Origin: Frateuria_A sp051900425
GTDB lineage: Bacteria > Pseudomonadota > Gammaproteobacteria > Xanthomonadales > Rhodanobacteraceae
DNA length: 64,000 nucleotides
Assembly (NCBI RefSeq): GCF_051900425.1
Contig: NZ_JBHZGK010000010.1
Span: 49,841-113,840 of the forward strand
Direction of reading: 5' to 3'
Positions 35,975-43,708 of this stretch are shown one piece after another. Position numbers and translations under genes: made by a program. Positions within the stretch are counted from its first letter, which is position 1, and the number at the start of each line of letters is the position of its first letter. The notes under the pieces were generated by a model, which was given only the letters and a program-made list of their open reading frames with translations, searched no databases and was not told the DNA's origin.

Positions 35975-36901
35975 ATGCAGCATTCGATGATTTCGACGGC
36001 GCTCTCTGCGGTATCGCTGCGCGACCTGGCGCTCGTCCAGGCCGTGCATCGGCACGGCAGCTTCAACAGCGCCGCGCGGGCCATGCACATCAGCCCGTCG
36101 GGCCTGTCCCACCAGGTGCAGAAGGTCGAACAGGCGCTGGGCGCGCCGCTGTTCGAGCGCGGCGGTCGGCGCATCGTGCCGACCGCGGGCGGGCAGCGGC
36201 TGCTGGAGCGGATCGACGCGGTGCTGGATGCGGCCGAGCATCTGCAGCAGGCGGCCCGCGCCGGCACGGTCGCCTTTGGCGGCGAGCTGCGCCTGGGCGT
36301 GCCGGCCTCGCTTGGTCCCTACCTGCTTCCGCATCTGGTCGAACCGTTTCCGCTGCATTTCCCGTCAGCCCGGCTGAGCCTGTCCGAAGGCAAGCCGCGC
36401 GGGTTGCTGCGCCGCCTGCACGAGGGCGAGCTGGATGCCGTGCTGGTGCCGCCGGCCAACGCCCCCAGCGGCATTGCCACCCGGCCGTTGTTCGCCGAAC
36501 CGTGGCAGGTGCTGTTCCGGGCCGACCACCCGCTGGCCGGCCGCGCCAGCGTGTCGCTGGACGAGTTGGACCAGGCCGAGGCCACGCTGATGGCCGAGAG
36601 CCACCCGGACGGCATCGACGGGCAGGGCGGCCATGGCGGCCACGTACAGGACGTGAGCCTGGAAAGCCTGGCGGCGCTGGTCGGCCTGCGCGGCGGCTAT
36701 GCATTGGTTCCGGCGCTGGCGCGCGAGCGGCTGGCTTCCAGGCCCGAACTCACGGTGGTGCCGCTGGAAGGCGCGGTGCCGGGCCGGCAAATCGCGCTGT
36801 ACTGGCGAGAGGCGTCGCCCTGGCATGCGGACATCCAGGCGTTCGCCGAGCTGCTCTGCAAGGTGGCGCAGCAGCGCCCCGGATTGGCCGTGAACATGTA
36901 G
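35975..36901 (+). CDS. LysR-family regulator, OxyR-like group, divergent from acnA
   Basis: 308 residues. Winged helix-turn-helix at 15-75 (LALVQAVHRHGSFNSAARAM, HISPSGLSHQVQKVEQALG) and an effector domain resembling OxyR in layout (TLMAESHPDGIDGQGGHGGH then SLESLAALVGLRGGYALVP). The two redox cysteines of OxyR are absent: this region has no Cys at all, so peroxide sensing by disulfide is unlikely. The position suggests control of acnA. ATG 35975 or 35987 may be used. The TAG stop (36899-36901) is part of a GTAG repeat. Confidence 0.88.
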   Translation: MQHSMISTALSAVSLRDLALVQAVHRHGSFNSAARAMHISPSGLSHQVQKVEQALGAPLFERGGRRIVPTAGGQRLLERIDAVLDAAEHLQQAARAGTVAFGGELRLGVPASLGPYLLPHLVEPFPLHFPSARLSLSEGKPRGLLRRLHEGELDAVLVPPANAPSGIATRPLFAEPWQVLFRADHPLAGRASVSLDELDQAEATLMAESHPDGIDGQGGHGGHVQDVSLESLAALVGLRGGYALVPALARERLASRPELTVVPLEGAVPGRQIALYWREASPWHADIQAFAELLCKVAQQRPGLAVNM

Positions 36902-36965
36902 GAGCCCGCTTGCGGGCGATGTTCTTTCGATCACCTGGCCAGGAGCATCGCCCGCAAGCGGGCTC
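36898..36965. repeat. GTAG-type palindromic repeat pair (GGAGCCCGC subtype)
   Basis: Perfect 20-base arms, GGAGCCCGCTTGCGGGCGAT (36901-36920) and its reverse complement (36946-36965), around a 25-base loop. The opening GTAG supplies the stop codon of the LysR gene. On the far side lies the hflD 3' end, so it could also act as a bidirectional terminator. Confidence 0.85.
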
Positions 36966-36980
36966 CGGGGACTTTACGAC

Positions 36981-37604
36981 TCAACCGTTGTCCAGCGTCA
37001 CCCCGGTCAACAACCCCCGCGCCAGCATGCTGCACTGGCGGCGGTTGAGGACGATCTGCCACTGCCGCCCGCCGACCTGCCGCCACAGCACGGCGGACCG
37101 TATGGCCGCCAGCAGGTTGGCGCGCACCTTTTCCACCACCGCCGGCTGCTGCAGGAACTGCGGATTGCCGCTGACCATCACGCGCGGGCTCAGCGTCGAC
37201 AGGGTGGAGGCGTAGAGATCGGCCAGGCGCCGGACCACCTGCGGGGAGTCCTGCCCGAAATGGTCGACCTGCCGCTTCGCCGCAACGATGCCCTCCTGCA
37301 GTTTGGCGGTGAGCTCGGGACGACGGGCCAGGCTGCGTTCCAGCCGCATGACGGTGACCGCCATCCGCGTCAGCCCCATGTCGCGACTGCTGTCGTCGAG
37401 CTGGCCGATCAGGTTGCGCAGCCCCAGCCGTACGCCGCCTACACCTCCGTAGACGGCCGCCACCGAAGGCGCGTCGATACGGAACACGCTGGCCACGCTC
37501 GACTCCATCGCGCCCTCGTCGCAGCGCCCCTGGTTGGCCAGCTGCTGCGCCAGCCCTGCCGCCTGGAACAGGCCGGCCAGCGCGAGCACGCGCGGTTCGT
37601 TCAT
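36981..37604 (-). CDS. hflD: High-frequency lysogenization protein HflD homologue
   Basis: 207 residues, all helical. The start LALAGLFQAAGLAQQLANQG and the segment VYGGVGGVRLGLRNLIGQL match HflD, a membrane-associated protein that binds lambda CII in E. coli and otherwise has no clear role. ATG 37604 overlaps the mnmA stop (ATGA), the arrangement conserved in gammaproteobacteria; a codon at 37622 would be an alternative. Last gene of the nudix-mnmA-hflD operon. Confidence 0.9.
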   Translation of the reverse strand: MNEPRVLALAGLFQAAGLAQQLANQGRCDEGAMESSVASVFRIDAPSVAAVYGGVGGVRLGLRNLIGQLDDSSRDMGLTRMAVTVMRLERSLARRPELTAKLQEGIVAAKRQVDHFGQDSPQVVRRLADLYASTLSTLSPRVMVSGNPQFLQQPAVVEKVRANLLAAIRSAVLWRQVGGRQWQIVLNRRQCSMLARGLLTGVTLDNG

Positions 37605-38737
37605 GGCGAGGGTGTCGAGCACGTCTCAAGGTCCTGCGGGAAGGGGGAAAGACCACCGTACGGCGCGTCGGTGGCCGCGATCACGGCGCCGCCCAGGCAG
37701 GCCTCGCCGTCGTAGAACACCACCGACTGGCCCGGGGTGACCGCACGCTGGGGTTCGTCGAAGTACACCTCCAGGCCGGCGCCTGACACCTGGACCTCGC
37801 ATGCCTGGTCCGCTTGCCGGTAGCGGGTCTTGGCGGTGCAGCGGAACGAGGTCGCCGGAGCCATGCCGGCGACCCAGGTCGGCGCTTCGGCCTGCAGCTT
37901 TTTCGATTGCAGCCAGTGGTTCTCGCCGCCCTGTGCCACGTAGAGCACGTTTGCCGCCACGTCTTTTCCAACCACGTACCACGGCTCGCTGCCCATGCCC
38001 TGGCGCCCGCCGATGCCCAGCCCGTTCCGCTGGCCCAGCGTGTAATACATGGTCCCCTGGTGTTCGCCCACCCGGGTCCCTTCCGGGGTGCGAATCTCGC
38101 CGGGACGGGCTGGAATGTACTGCGCCAGGAAGCTGCGGAAGTCGCGCTCGCCAATGAAGCAGATGCCGGTCGAATCCTTTTTGGCATGCGTGGGCAGGTC
38201 GGCGGCACGGGCCAGCTCGCGCACCTGCGATTTCTCGATCTCGCCGACGGGGAACAGCGTGGACGCCAGTTGCCGCTGGCCCAGCGCGTGCAGGAAGTAG
38301 GTCTGGTCCTTGCCGGCGTCCACCGCACGCAGCAGGCGGTACTGGCCGTCGCGCTCGTCGACGCGCGCGTAGTGCCCGGTGGCAATCTTCTCTGCGCCCA
38401 GCGCGCGCGCCTCGTCCAGGAACGCCTTGAACTTGATCTCGCGGTTGCACAGCACGTCCGGGTTGGGCGTCCGACCGGCGCGGTACTCGGCCAGGAAGTG
38501 CTCGAAGACGCCTTTCCAGTACTCGCCGGCGAAGTTGCGTGCGTGAAAGGGGATACCCAGGCGCCCGCAGACGGCCAGGGCGTCCTTGCGGTCGGCGTCG
38601 GCGCTGCACGGCCCGTCGCGGTCGTCTTCTTCCCAGTTCTGCATGAACAGGCCTTCGACCTCGTGGCCGGCCTGCTGAAGCAGCAGCGCGGCGACCGACG
38701 AGTCGACCCCGCCGGAGACGCCCAGCATCACCTTCAT
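37601..38737 (-). CDS. mnmA: tRNA-specific 2-thiouridylase
   Basis: 378 residues. Adds sulfur to U34 of Lys, Glu and Gln tRNAs, using sulfur relayed from the Tus system. The PP-loop ATP site is MLGVSGGVDSSVAALLL; the catalytic cysteines are in NPDVLCNREIKF and DSTGICFIGERDF; MQNWEEDD near residue 35 is also diagnostic. Overlaps the nudix gene by four bases and hflD by four. Confidence 0.96.
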   Translation of the reverse strand: MKVMLGVSGGVDSSVAALLLQQAGHEVEGLFMQNWEEDDRDGPCSADADRKDALAVCGRLGIPFHARNFAGEYWKGVFEHFLAEYRAGRTPNPDVLCNREIKFKAFLDEARALGAEKIATGHYARVDERDGQYRLLRAVDAGKDQTYFLHALGQRQLASTLFPVGEIEKSQVRELARAADLPTHAKKDSTGICFIGERDFRSFLAQYIPARPGEIRTPEGTRVGEHQGTMYYTLGQRNGLGIGGRQGMGSEPWYVVGKDVAANVLYVAQGGENHWLQSKKLQAEAPTWVAGMAPATSFRCTAKTRYRQADQACEVQVSGAGLEVYFDEPQRAVTPGQSVVFYDGEACLGGAVIAATDAPYGGLSPFPQDLETCSTPSP

Positions 38738-39252
38738 GGCAAGTCAGGCCCCGCAAGCAGACTGGACAGTGCATCCAGCGGCAGGCGCCGCCCCGCCAGC
38801 CAGGCGTCGATGCTGAGCAGCACCATCGGGCTGCGCAGGCGGTCGCCCAGCGCAGCGATCTCCGCGCGGGTCAGCCAGACTGCGCGACGGATCCCCGCGT
38901 CCAGCGGCCGGTGCGCATCGTGCGCCACCGCGCGCGCGGCAAAACTGAAGCGCACCACGCCCTCGCCATGCTCGGTACTGCGCCACTGGTGCACGCCCAG
39001 GAAGTGTTCCACCTCGATCGTCCAGCCGGTCTCCTCCAGCGTCTCGCGTACGGCGGCCCGCAGCAGGTTCTCGCCGTCGTCCAGGTGGCCGGCCGGCTGG
39101 TTGTAGACGAGGCGACCGCCGACTTCCTCCTCGACCATCAGGTAATGCGGGCCGCGCGCCACCACGCAGGCGACGGTGACGTGGGGGCGCCAGACGGACG
39201 AGGCGGCGGAAGTGGCGGACATCGGGGGACGAGGGGGCTGGAAATGCGCCAT
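38734..39252 (-). CDS. Nudix hydrolase, NudJ-like
   Basis: 172 residues from ATG 39252, preceded by AGGTGA. The Nudix box GHLDDGENLLRAAVRETLEE followed by TGW is intact. NudJ hydrolyses thiamin and nucleoside pyrophosphates and sits upstream of mnmA in many gammaproteobacteria, as here. A later start at 39222 (MSATSAASSVWRPHVTV) is also possible because family homology begins there. Confidence 0.88.
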   Translation of the reverse strand: MAHFQPPRPPMSATSAASSVWRPHVTVACVVARGPHYLMVEEEVGGRLVYNQPAGHLDDGENLLRAAVRETLEETGWTIEVEHFLGVHQWRSTEHGEGVVRFSFAARAVAHDAHRPLDAGIRRAVWLTRAEIAALGDRLRSPMVLLSIDAWLAGRRLPLDALSSLLAGPDLP

Positions 39253-39352
39253 TGTGCCATCACCTAAACGGGTCGCGTCCTGCACGGCGGCGCGACTTAG
39301 GCTGCATCCACCGCGGCGTATACTCCGTACCAGTACAAAGTCCCCACGAGCA

Positions 39353-39679
39353 ATGGCCCACGAACCCGAACACGACCCCGGCAGCGGACACGGCCTGGCC
39401 GTCGAGACCAGCCGTCCGGAACTGGCACGGCCGCCACTTTTTCAAGTTGTGCTGCTGAATGACGATTTCACTCCCATGGACTTCGTGGTCGAGGTGCTGC
39501 GCGGCTTTTTTGCCATGGACCAGGAGCGCGCGGTGCAGGTGATGCTGCACGTGCATACCCGCGGAAAGGGCGTGTGCGGCGTCTTCACCCGCGAGGTGGC
39601 GGAGACGAAAGTGACGCAGGTGAACGAGTACTCACGGACTCATCAGCATCCCTTGTTGTGCACTATGGAAAAGCTATGA
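39353..39679 (+). CDS. clpS: ATP-dependent Clp protease adaptor
   Basis: 108 residues. ClpS binds ClpA and delivers N-end-rule substrates. Family motifs: LFQVVLLNDDFTPMDFVVEV at residue 30, HTRGKGVCGVFTREVAETK, and HPLLCTME near the end. ATG 39353 has only a weak ribosome-binding site. clpA begins 65 bases downstream and is the partner. Confidence 0.95.
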   Translation: MAHEPEHDPGSGHGLAVETSRPELARPPLFQVVLLNDDFTPMDFVVEVLRGFFAMDQERAVQVMLHVHTRGKGVCGVFTREVAETKVTQVNEYSRTHQHPLLCTMEKL

Positions 39680-39744
39680 GCGGCCCCATCTTGTAGCCAT
39701 CGCGGCTAGGCCGCCCTGTCATTCCCCAAGCGGAGAAGGTCCGG

Positions 39745-42015
39745 ATGTTCAGCAAGGATCTCGAAGTCACCATCGGCCACTGCTACAAGCAGGCCCGTGA
39801 GCAGCGCCACGAGTTCATGACCGTGGAGCACCTGTTGCTCGCCCTCACCGAAAACCAGTCCGCGCTGGGCGCCTTGCGCGCCTGCGGCGTGGACCTGCCG
39901 CGGCTGTCGGCCGAGCTCGAGCGGATCATCGCCGAGACCGTGCCGGTGCTGCCCCACGGGGACGAGCGCGACACCCAGCCGACGCTCGGCTTCCAGCGCG
40001 TGCTGCAGCGCGCGGTCTACCACGTGCAATCCTCCGGCCGAAAGGAGGTCACCGGCGCCAACGTGCTGGTGGCGATCTTCGGCGAGAAGGACTCCCACGC
40101 CGTCTACTTCCTGCACCAGCAGGAGATCACCCGGCTGGACGTGGTCAACTACATCTCGCACGGTATCGCCAAGATCGGCGACGAGCCGAGCACCGGCATG
40201 CCCGGCAGCGAGCGCGAGGGCGAGGAGGGTGCCGACAGCAAGGGCAACCCGCTCAGCGAATACGCGACCAACCTCAACGACCTGGCGCTGGAAGGCAAGA
40301 TCGATCCGCTGATCGGCCGCCAGGACGAGATCGAGCGCACCATCCAGGTGCTCTGCCGCCGGCGCAAGAACAACCCGCTTTACGTGGGTGACGCGGGCGT
40401 GGGCAAGACCGCCCTGGCCGAGGGCCTGGCCAAGCGCATCGTCGAGGGCGAAGTCCCGGAGGTGCTGGAGAGCGCGGTGATCTGGTCGCTCGACCTGGGC
40501 GCCCTGGTCGCCGGCACCAAGTACCGCGGCGACTTCGAAAAGCGCCTCAAGGCGGTGATCACCCAGCTCAAGAAGCAGCCGGGCGCGATCCTGTTCATCG
40601 ACGAGATCCACACCATCATCGGTGCGGGCTCCGCCTCCGGCGGCACGATGGACGCGTCCAACCTGATCAAGCCGATGCTGGCGTCGGGCGAGCTGCGCTG
40701 CATCGGTTCGACCACGTTCCAGGAATTCCGCGGGATCTTCGAGAAGGATCGCGCGCTGGCCCGCCGCTTCCAGAAGATCGACGTGGTCGAGCCCACCGTG
40801 GCCGACAGCATCGAGATCCTCAAGGGCCTGAAGACGCGCTTCGAGGAGCACCACAACGTCGCCTACACCAACGAGGCGCTGAAGGCCGCGGTGGACCTGT
40901 CGGTCAAGCACATCCCCGACCGCCTGCTGCCGGACAAGGCCATCGACGTCATCGACGAGGCCGGCGCACGCCAGCGCCTGCTGCCGGAGGATCAGCGCAC
41001 CGGCACTATCGACGTGCCGGAGGTCGAGTACATCGTCGCCAAGATGGCGCGCATCCCGGCCAAGCAGGTGTCGGCCTCGGACCGCGACGTGCTGAAGAAC
41101 CTCGAACGCAACCTCAAGATGGTCGTGTTCGGGCAGGACCAGGCGATCGAGGCGCTGGCCGCGTCGATCAAGATGGCCCGCTCGGGCCTGGCCGACCCGA
41201 CCAAGCCGATCGGCAGTTTCCTGTTGGCCGGTCCCACCGGTGTCGGCAAGACCGAGGTGACCAAGCAACTGGCGCTCCAGCTCGGCATCGAGATGATCCG
41301 TTTCGACATGTCCGAGTACATGGAAGCGCATTCGGTGTCGCGCCTGGTCGGCGCACCTCCGGGCTACGTCGGCTTTGACCAGGGCGGTCTGCTGACCGAG
41401 GCGGTGACCAAGCACCCGCACGCCGTGCTGCTGCTGGACGAGATCGAGAAAGCGCACCCGGACGTGTTCAACATCCTGCTGCAGGTGATGGATCGTGGCG
41501 TGCTGACCGACACCAACGGCCGCGAGGCGAACTTCAAGAACGTGATCCTGGTGATGACCACCAATGCCGGCGCGCAGCAGGCATCGCGCCGCAGCATCGG
41601 CTTCGTCAAGCAGGATCACGCGACCGACTCGCTGGAAACCATCCGCAAGATGTTCACGCCCGAGTTCCGCAACCGCCTGGACGCCGTCATCCAGTTCCAT
41701 GCGCTGGACTTCGAGCACATCCTGCGCGTGGTCGACAAGTTCCTGATCGAGCTGGAAGCGCAGCTGGCCGACAAGCACGTCAGCCTGGATGTCGATGCCG
41801 ACGCCCGCCGCTGGCTGGCCGAGCACGGCTTCGACCCGCAGATGGGCGCGCGTCCGATGGCGCGCGTCATCCAGGAGAAGGTCAAGCGGGCGCTGGCGGA
41901 CGAGCTGCTGTTCGGCAAGCTGTCCGAGGGCGGCAAGGTGCTGCTGAGCGTGCGCGACGGCGAACTGCACGTGGAGACCGAAGCGGCCGAGAAGATGCCG
42001 GTGGTGGTGGAGTGA
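39745..42015 (+). CDS. clpA: ATP-dependent Clp protease ATP-binding subunit
   Basis: 756 residues (E. coli 758). Unfoldase that feeds ClpP. N-domain at 1-145 (LLLALTENQSALGALRACG), first AAA+ with GDAGVGKTALAEG, second AAA+ with GPTGVGKTEVTKQ, and a ClpP-docking IGF-type loop as SIGFVKQD near residue 620. The order clpS-clpA with convergent infA is the usual gammaproteobacterial layout. Confidence 0.97.
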   Translation: MFSKDLEVTIGHCYKQAREQRHEFMTVEHLLLALTENQSALGALRACGVDLPRLSAELERIIAETVPVLPHGDERDTQPTLGFQRVLQRAVYHVQSSGRKEVTGANVLVAIFGEKDSHAVYFLHQQEITRLDVVNYISHGIAKIGDEPSTGMPGSEREGEEGADSKGNPLSEYATNLNDLALEGKIDPLIGRQDEIERTIQVLCRRRKNNPLYVGDAGVGKTALAEGLAKRIVEGEVPEVLESAVIWSLDLGALVAGTKYRGDFEKRLKAVITQLKKQPGAILFIDEIHTIIGAGSASGGTMDASNLIKPMLASGELRCIGSTTFQEFRGIFEKDRALARRFQKIDVVEPTVADSIEILKGLKTRFEEHHNVAYTNEALKAAVDLSVKHIPDRLLPDKAIDVIDEAGARQRLLPEDQRTGTIDVPEVEYIVAKMARIPAKQVSASDRDVLKNLERNLKMVVFGQDQAIEALAASIKMARSGLADPTKPIGSFLLAGPTGVGKTEVTKQLALQLGIEMIRFDMSEYMEAHSVSRLVGAPPGYVGFDQGGLLTEAVTKHPHAVLLLDEIEKAHPDVFNILLQVMDRGVLTDTNGREANFKNVILVMTTNAGAQQASRRSIGFVKQDHATDSLETIRKMFTPEFRNRLDAVIQFHALDFEHILRVVDKFLIELEAQLADKHVSLDVDADARRWLAEHGFDPQMGARPMARVIQEKVKRALADELLFGKLSEGGKVLLSVRDGELHVETEAAEKMPVVVE

Positions 42016-42021
42016 TGCGCT

Positions 42022-42116
42022 CCTCCCCCTGCGTGCAGGGGGAGGCTGGGAGGGGTAGCCCGCGCTCGCGTGGCGTGTGACCCCTCCCCAACCCTCCCCT
42101 GCATGCAGGGGAGGGG
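42022..42116. repeat. Intergenic palindromic repeat between clpA and infA
   Basis: Two small hairpins, CCTCCCCCTGCGTGCAGGGGG (42022-42042) and CCTCCCCTGCATGCAGGGGA (42093-42112), lie in opposite orientation inside a larger inverted repeat (GGGAGGGGT / ACCCCTCCC). Reminiscent of the CCCTCTCCC repeats at the right end of the window. Confidence 0.7.
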
Positions 42117-42133
42117 TAGATCGGGCACGAAAA

Positions 42134-42154
42134 AGGCCGCGCAATGCGCGGCCT
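42134..42154. terminator. Bidirectional terminator between clpA and infA
   Basis: Eight-base arms AGGCCGCG / CGCGGCCT with a five-base loop. The left flank is AAAAA (a T run for infA on the minus strand), the right flank CTTCGTTTG (a weaker tail for clpA). Confidence 0.75.
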
Positions 42155-42175
42155 CTTCGTTTGTCCCGGTGGCGC

Positions 42176-42394
42176 CTACTTCATGCGGTAGGTGATCCGC
42201 CCCTTGGTCAGGTCATAGGGAGTCATCTCGACCTTGACCTTGTCGCCCGTGAGGATGCGGATGTAGTGCTTGCGCATGCGGCCGGAAATGTGGGCGGTGA
42301 TCACGTGCCCGTTTTCCAGCTGCACACGGAACATGGTGTTGGGCAGGGTCTCCTGGACCGTGCCTTCCATTTCGATGACGTCGTCTTTGGCCAT
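42176..42394 (-). CDS. infA: Translation initiation factor IF-1
   Basis: 72 residues, the exact family length. OB-fold sequence MAKDDVIEMEGTVQETLPNT through HISGRMRKHYIRILTGDKVK to TKGRITYRMK is unmistakable. It blocks the A site of the 30S subunit during initiation. ATG 42394 is the canonical start. Confidence 0.98.
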   Translation of the reverse strand: MAKDDVIEMEGTVQETLPNTMFRVQLENGHVITAHISGRMRKHYIRILTGDKVKVEMTPYDLTKGRITYRMK

Positions 42395-42476
42395 GCGTTC
42401 CGGTGTGTAGGGCCCGGCCGTGGCGGCCGCGTAAGCGGGCAAGTATGCCACGTCCGGGCGCCTGATCAAAGGAAGC

Positions 42477-42761
42477 TCAGGCGGCGCCCCCGAAGTACTC
42501 GTCCAGCTTGCGCCGGATTTCCTGCTCCACCATGCCCTTGAGGGGCGAGAGCATCAGGCCGAGCTCGGCGGTGACGTGCACCGATTCGGGCGCCACCGCG
42601 ATGCCGCCGCTCACGCCCGAGCGCGAGAACCGCAAGGTGTCGCCCTGCCACTGGCTCTGCATGTCGAACTTCTCGCGCATGCGCGCGGCGACCTTGTCGA
42701 CCACGGCGCGGGCCTGGTCCAGCGGGAGGTTGTGCGGGCGGCGGATGTCGATCTTGGGCAT
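42477..42761 (-). CDS. Polyhydroxyalkanoic acid system family protein
   Basis: 94 residues. The opening MPKIDIRRPHNLPLDQARAV and the ending MVEQEIRRKLDEYF match the small PHA-granule-associated family often found away from PHA synthesis genes. Its function is unclear. Cytoplasmic. Upstream of infA by 82 bases, perhaps separately transcribed. Confidence 0.8.
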   Translation of the reverse strand: MPKIDIRRPHNLPLDQARAVVDKVAARMREKFDMQSQWQGDTLRFSRSGVSGGIAVAPESVHVTAELGLMLSPLKGMVEQEIRRKLDEYFGGAA

Positions 42762-42860
42762 GGAAAAGGCCTCCGTGTGGATCGCCCATCTTACGCGGCG
42801 TGCGCGAAGGAGAGGCCACGCATCTGCTAGAGTCCCGGCCATCTTTGGATCGGTCTTTAG

Positions 42861-43628
42861 ATGCGCATCGAGTTCCCCAATTCGGCTCGCGAGGAATTCC
42901 GCTGGGCGCAGGTCGCTTTGCGCATCGGCAGCGCGCCGGACAACGACCTGGTGGTCTCGGCCCAGCAGGGGGCGGCGCACCACCTGCGCATCCTGCAGGA
43001 CCGCCGCGGCTGGGTGCTCGAAGTGCTTTCGGGCGCGGGCCGCGTCTACGTCAACGCACGCCCCGTGCGCGAACGTGCGTTGCTGCGCGCCGGCGACATC
43101 CTGAGCCTGGGCGATTGCCGCATGCTGCTGTGCGCGGACGAGGTGCCAGCCACGCGCAAGCCGGTCACGCTCTCAGAGCAGGGCCGTTGTACCGCCGCCC
43201 TGCGCGCGGTCGCCGGGCCGTTGTCCGGGCGCGTGTTCCCGTTGCAGGAGCGGCTGGAGCTCGGCCCGCAGGGCGACCAGCCGCTCGAGTTGCCGCAAGC
43301 CGCAACGGCCACGCTGGCGCTGTTCTGGAAGGAAGGCGAGCTGCGCGTGGCCGCCGGGCCGACGCCGCCGCGCTACCCCCTGCGGCTCAACGGCATGGCG
43401 GTGGAACAGGCGGCGTTGCACCCGGGTGACCAACTCGGCATCGCCATGCACCGTTTCGTGGTCGACGCGCCCGGGTTGTTGCCCGCGCCGGCCGGTACGC
43501 CACCGGAACCGGCCGTCGAGCATCTGCCCGAGGACGAGGCCGGCCCCCGCGGCGAGGTGTGGTGGCTGATCGCCACGGCGGCGGTGCTGGCGCTCCTGAT
43601 CGCGCTCATCCTGCTGGTGCGGTTCTGA
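42861..43628 (+). CDS. Double FHA-like membrane-anchored protein
   Basis: 255 residues. Residues 5-90 form an FHA-like beta sandwich (RIGSAPDNDLVVSAQQGAAH, ILQDRRGWVLEVLSGAGRVYVNARPV). Residues 110-205 repeat the pattern more weakly (GRVFPLQERLELGPQGDQPL, LRLNGMAVEQAALHPGDQL). A single C-terminal transmembrane helix (VWWLIATAAVLALLIALIL) anchors it with the FHA part in the cytoplasm. FHA domains bind phosphothreonine; the serine of the first GSxxxNDLVV loop is present, but a Ser/Thr kinase gene is absent here. Function unknown. Confidence 0.72.
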   Translation: MRIEFPNSAREEFRWAQVALRIGSAPDNDLVVSAQQGAAHHLRILQDRRGWVLEVLSGAGRVYVNARPVRERALLRAGDILSLGDCRMLLCADEVPATRKPVTLSEQGRCTAALRAVAGPLSGRVFPLQERLELGPQGDQPLELPQAATATLALFWKEGELRVAAGPTPPRYPLRLNGMAVEQAALHPGDQLGIAMHRFVVDAPGLLPAPAGTPPEPAVEHLPEDEAGPRGEVWWLIATAAVLALLIALILLVRF

Positions 43629-43641
43629 CCGCGGGATATCT

Positions 43642-43700
43642 GTAGGAGCGCACCTGTGCGCGACCGGGAGGCCCACGGTCGCGCACAGGTGCGCTCCTAC
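43642..43700. repeat. GTAG-type palindromic repeat pair (GCGCACCTGTGCGCG subtype)
   Basis: Perfect 25-base arms, beginning GTAGGAGCGCACCTGTGCGC and ending GCGCACAGGTGCGCTCCTAC, around a 9-base loop. It lies between the convergent FHA and DNA ligase genes but does not touch either stop codon. Confidence 0.88.
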
Positions 43701-43708
43701 AGTGGGAC

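Noticed and set aside
39706..42144. An 812-codon open frame antisense to clpA
   Set aside because: It mirrors a highly conserved gene; its predicted protein is His/Asp/Val-rich without motifs. High GC makes long antisense frames common.
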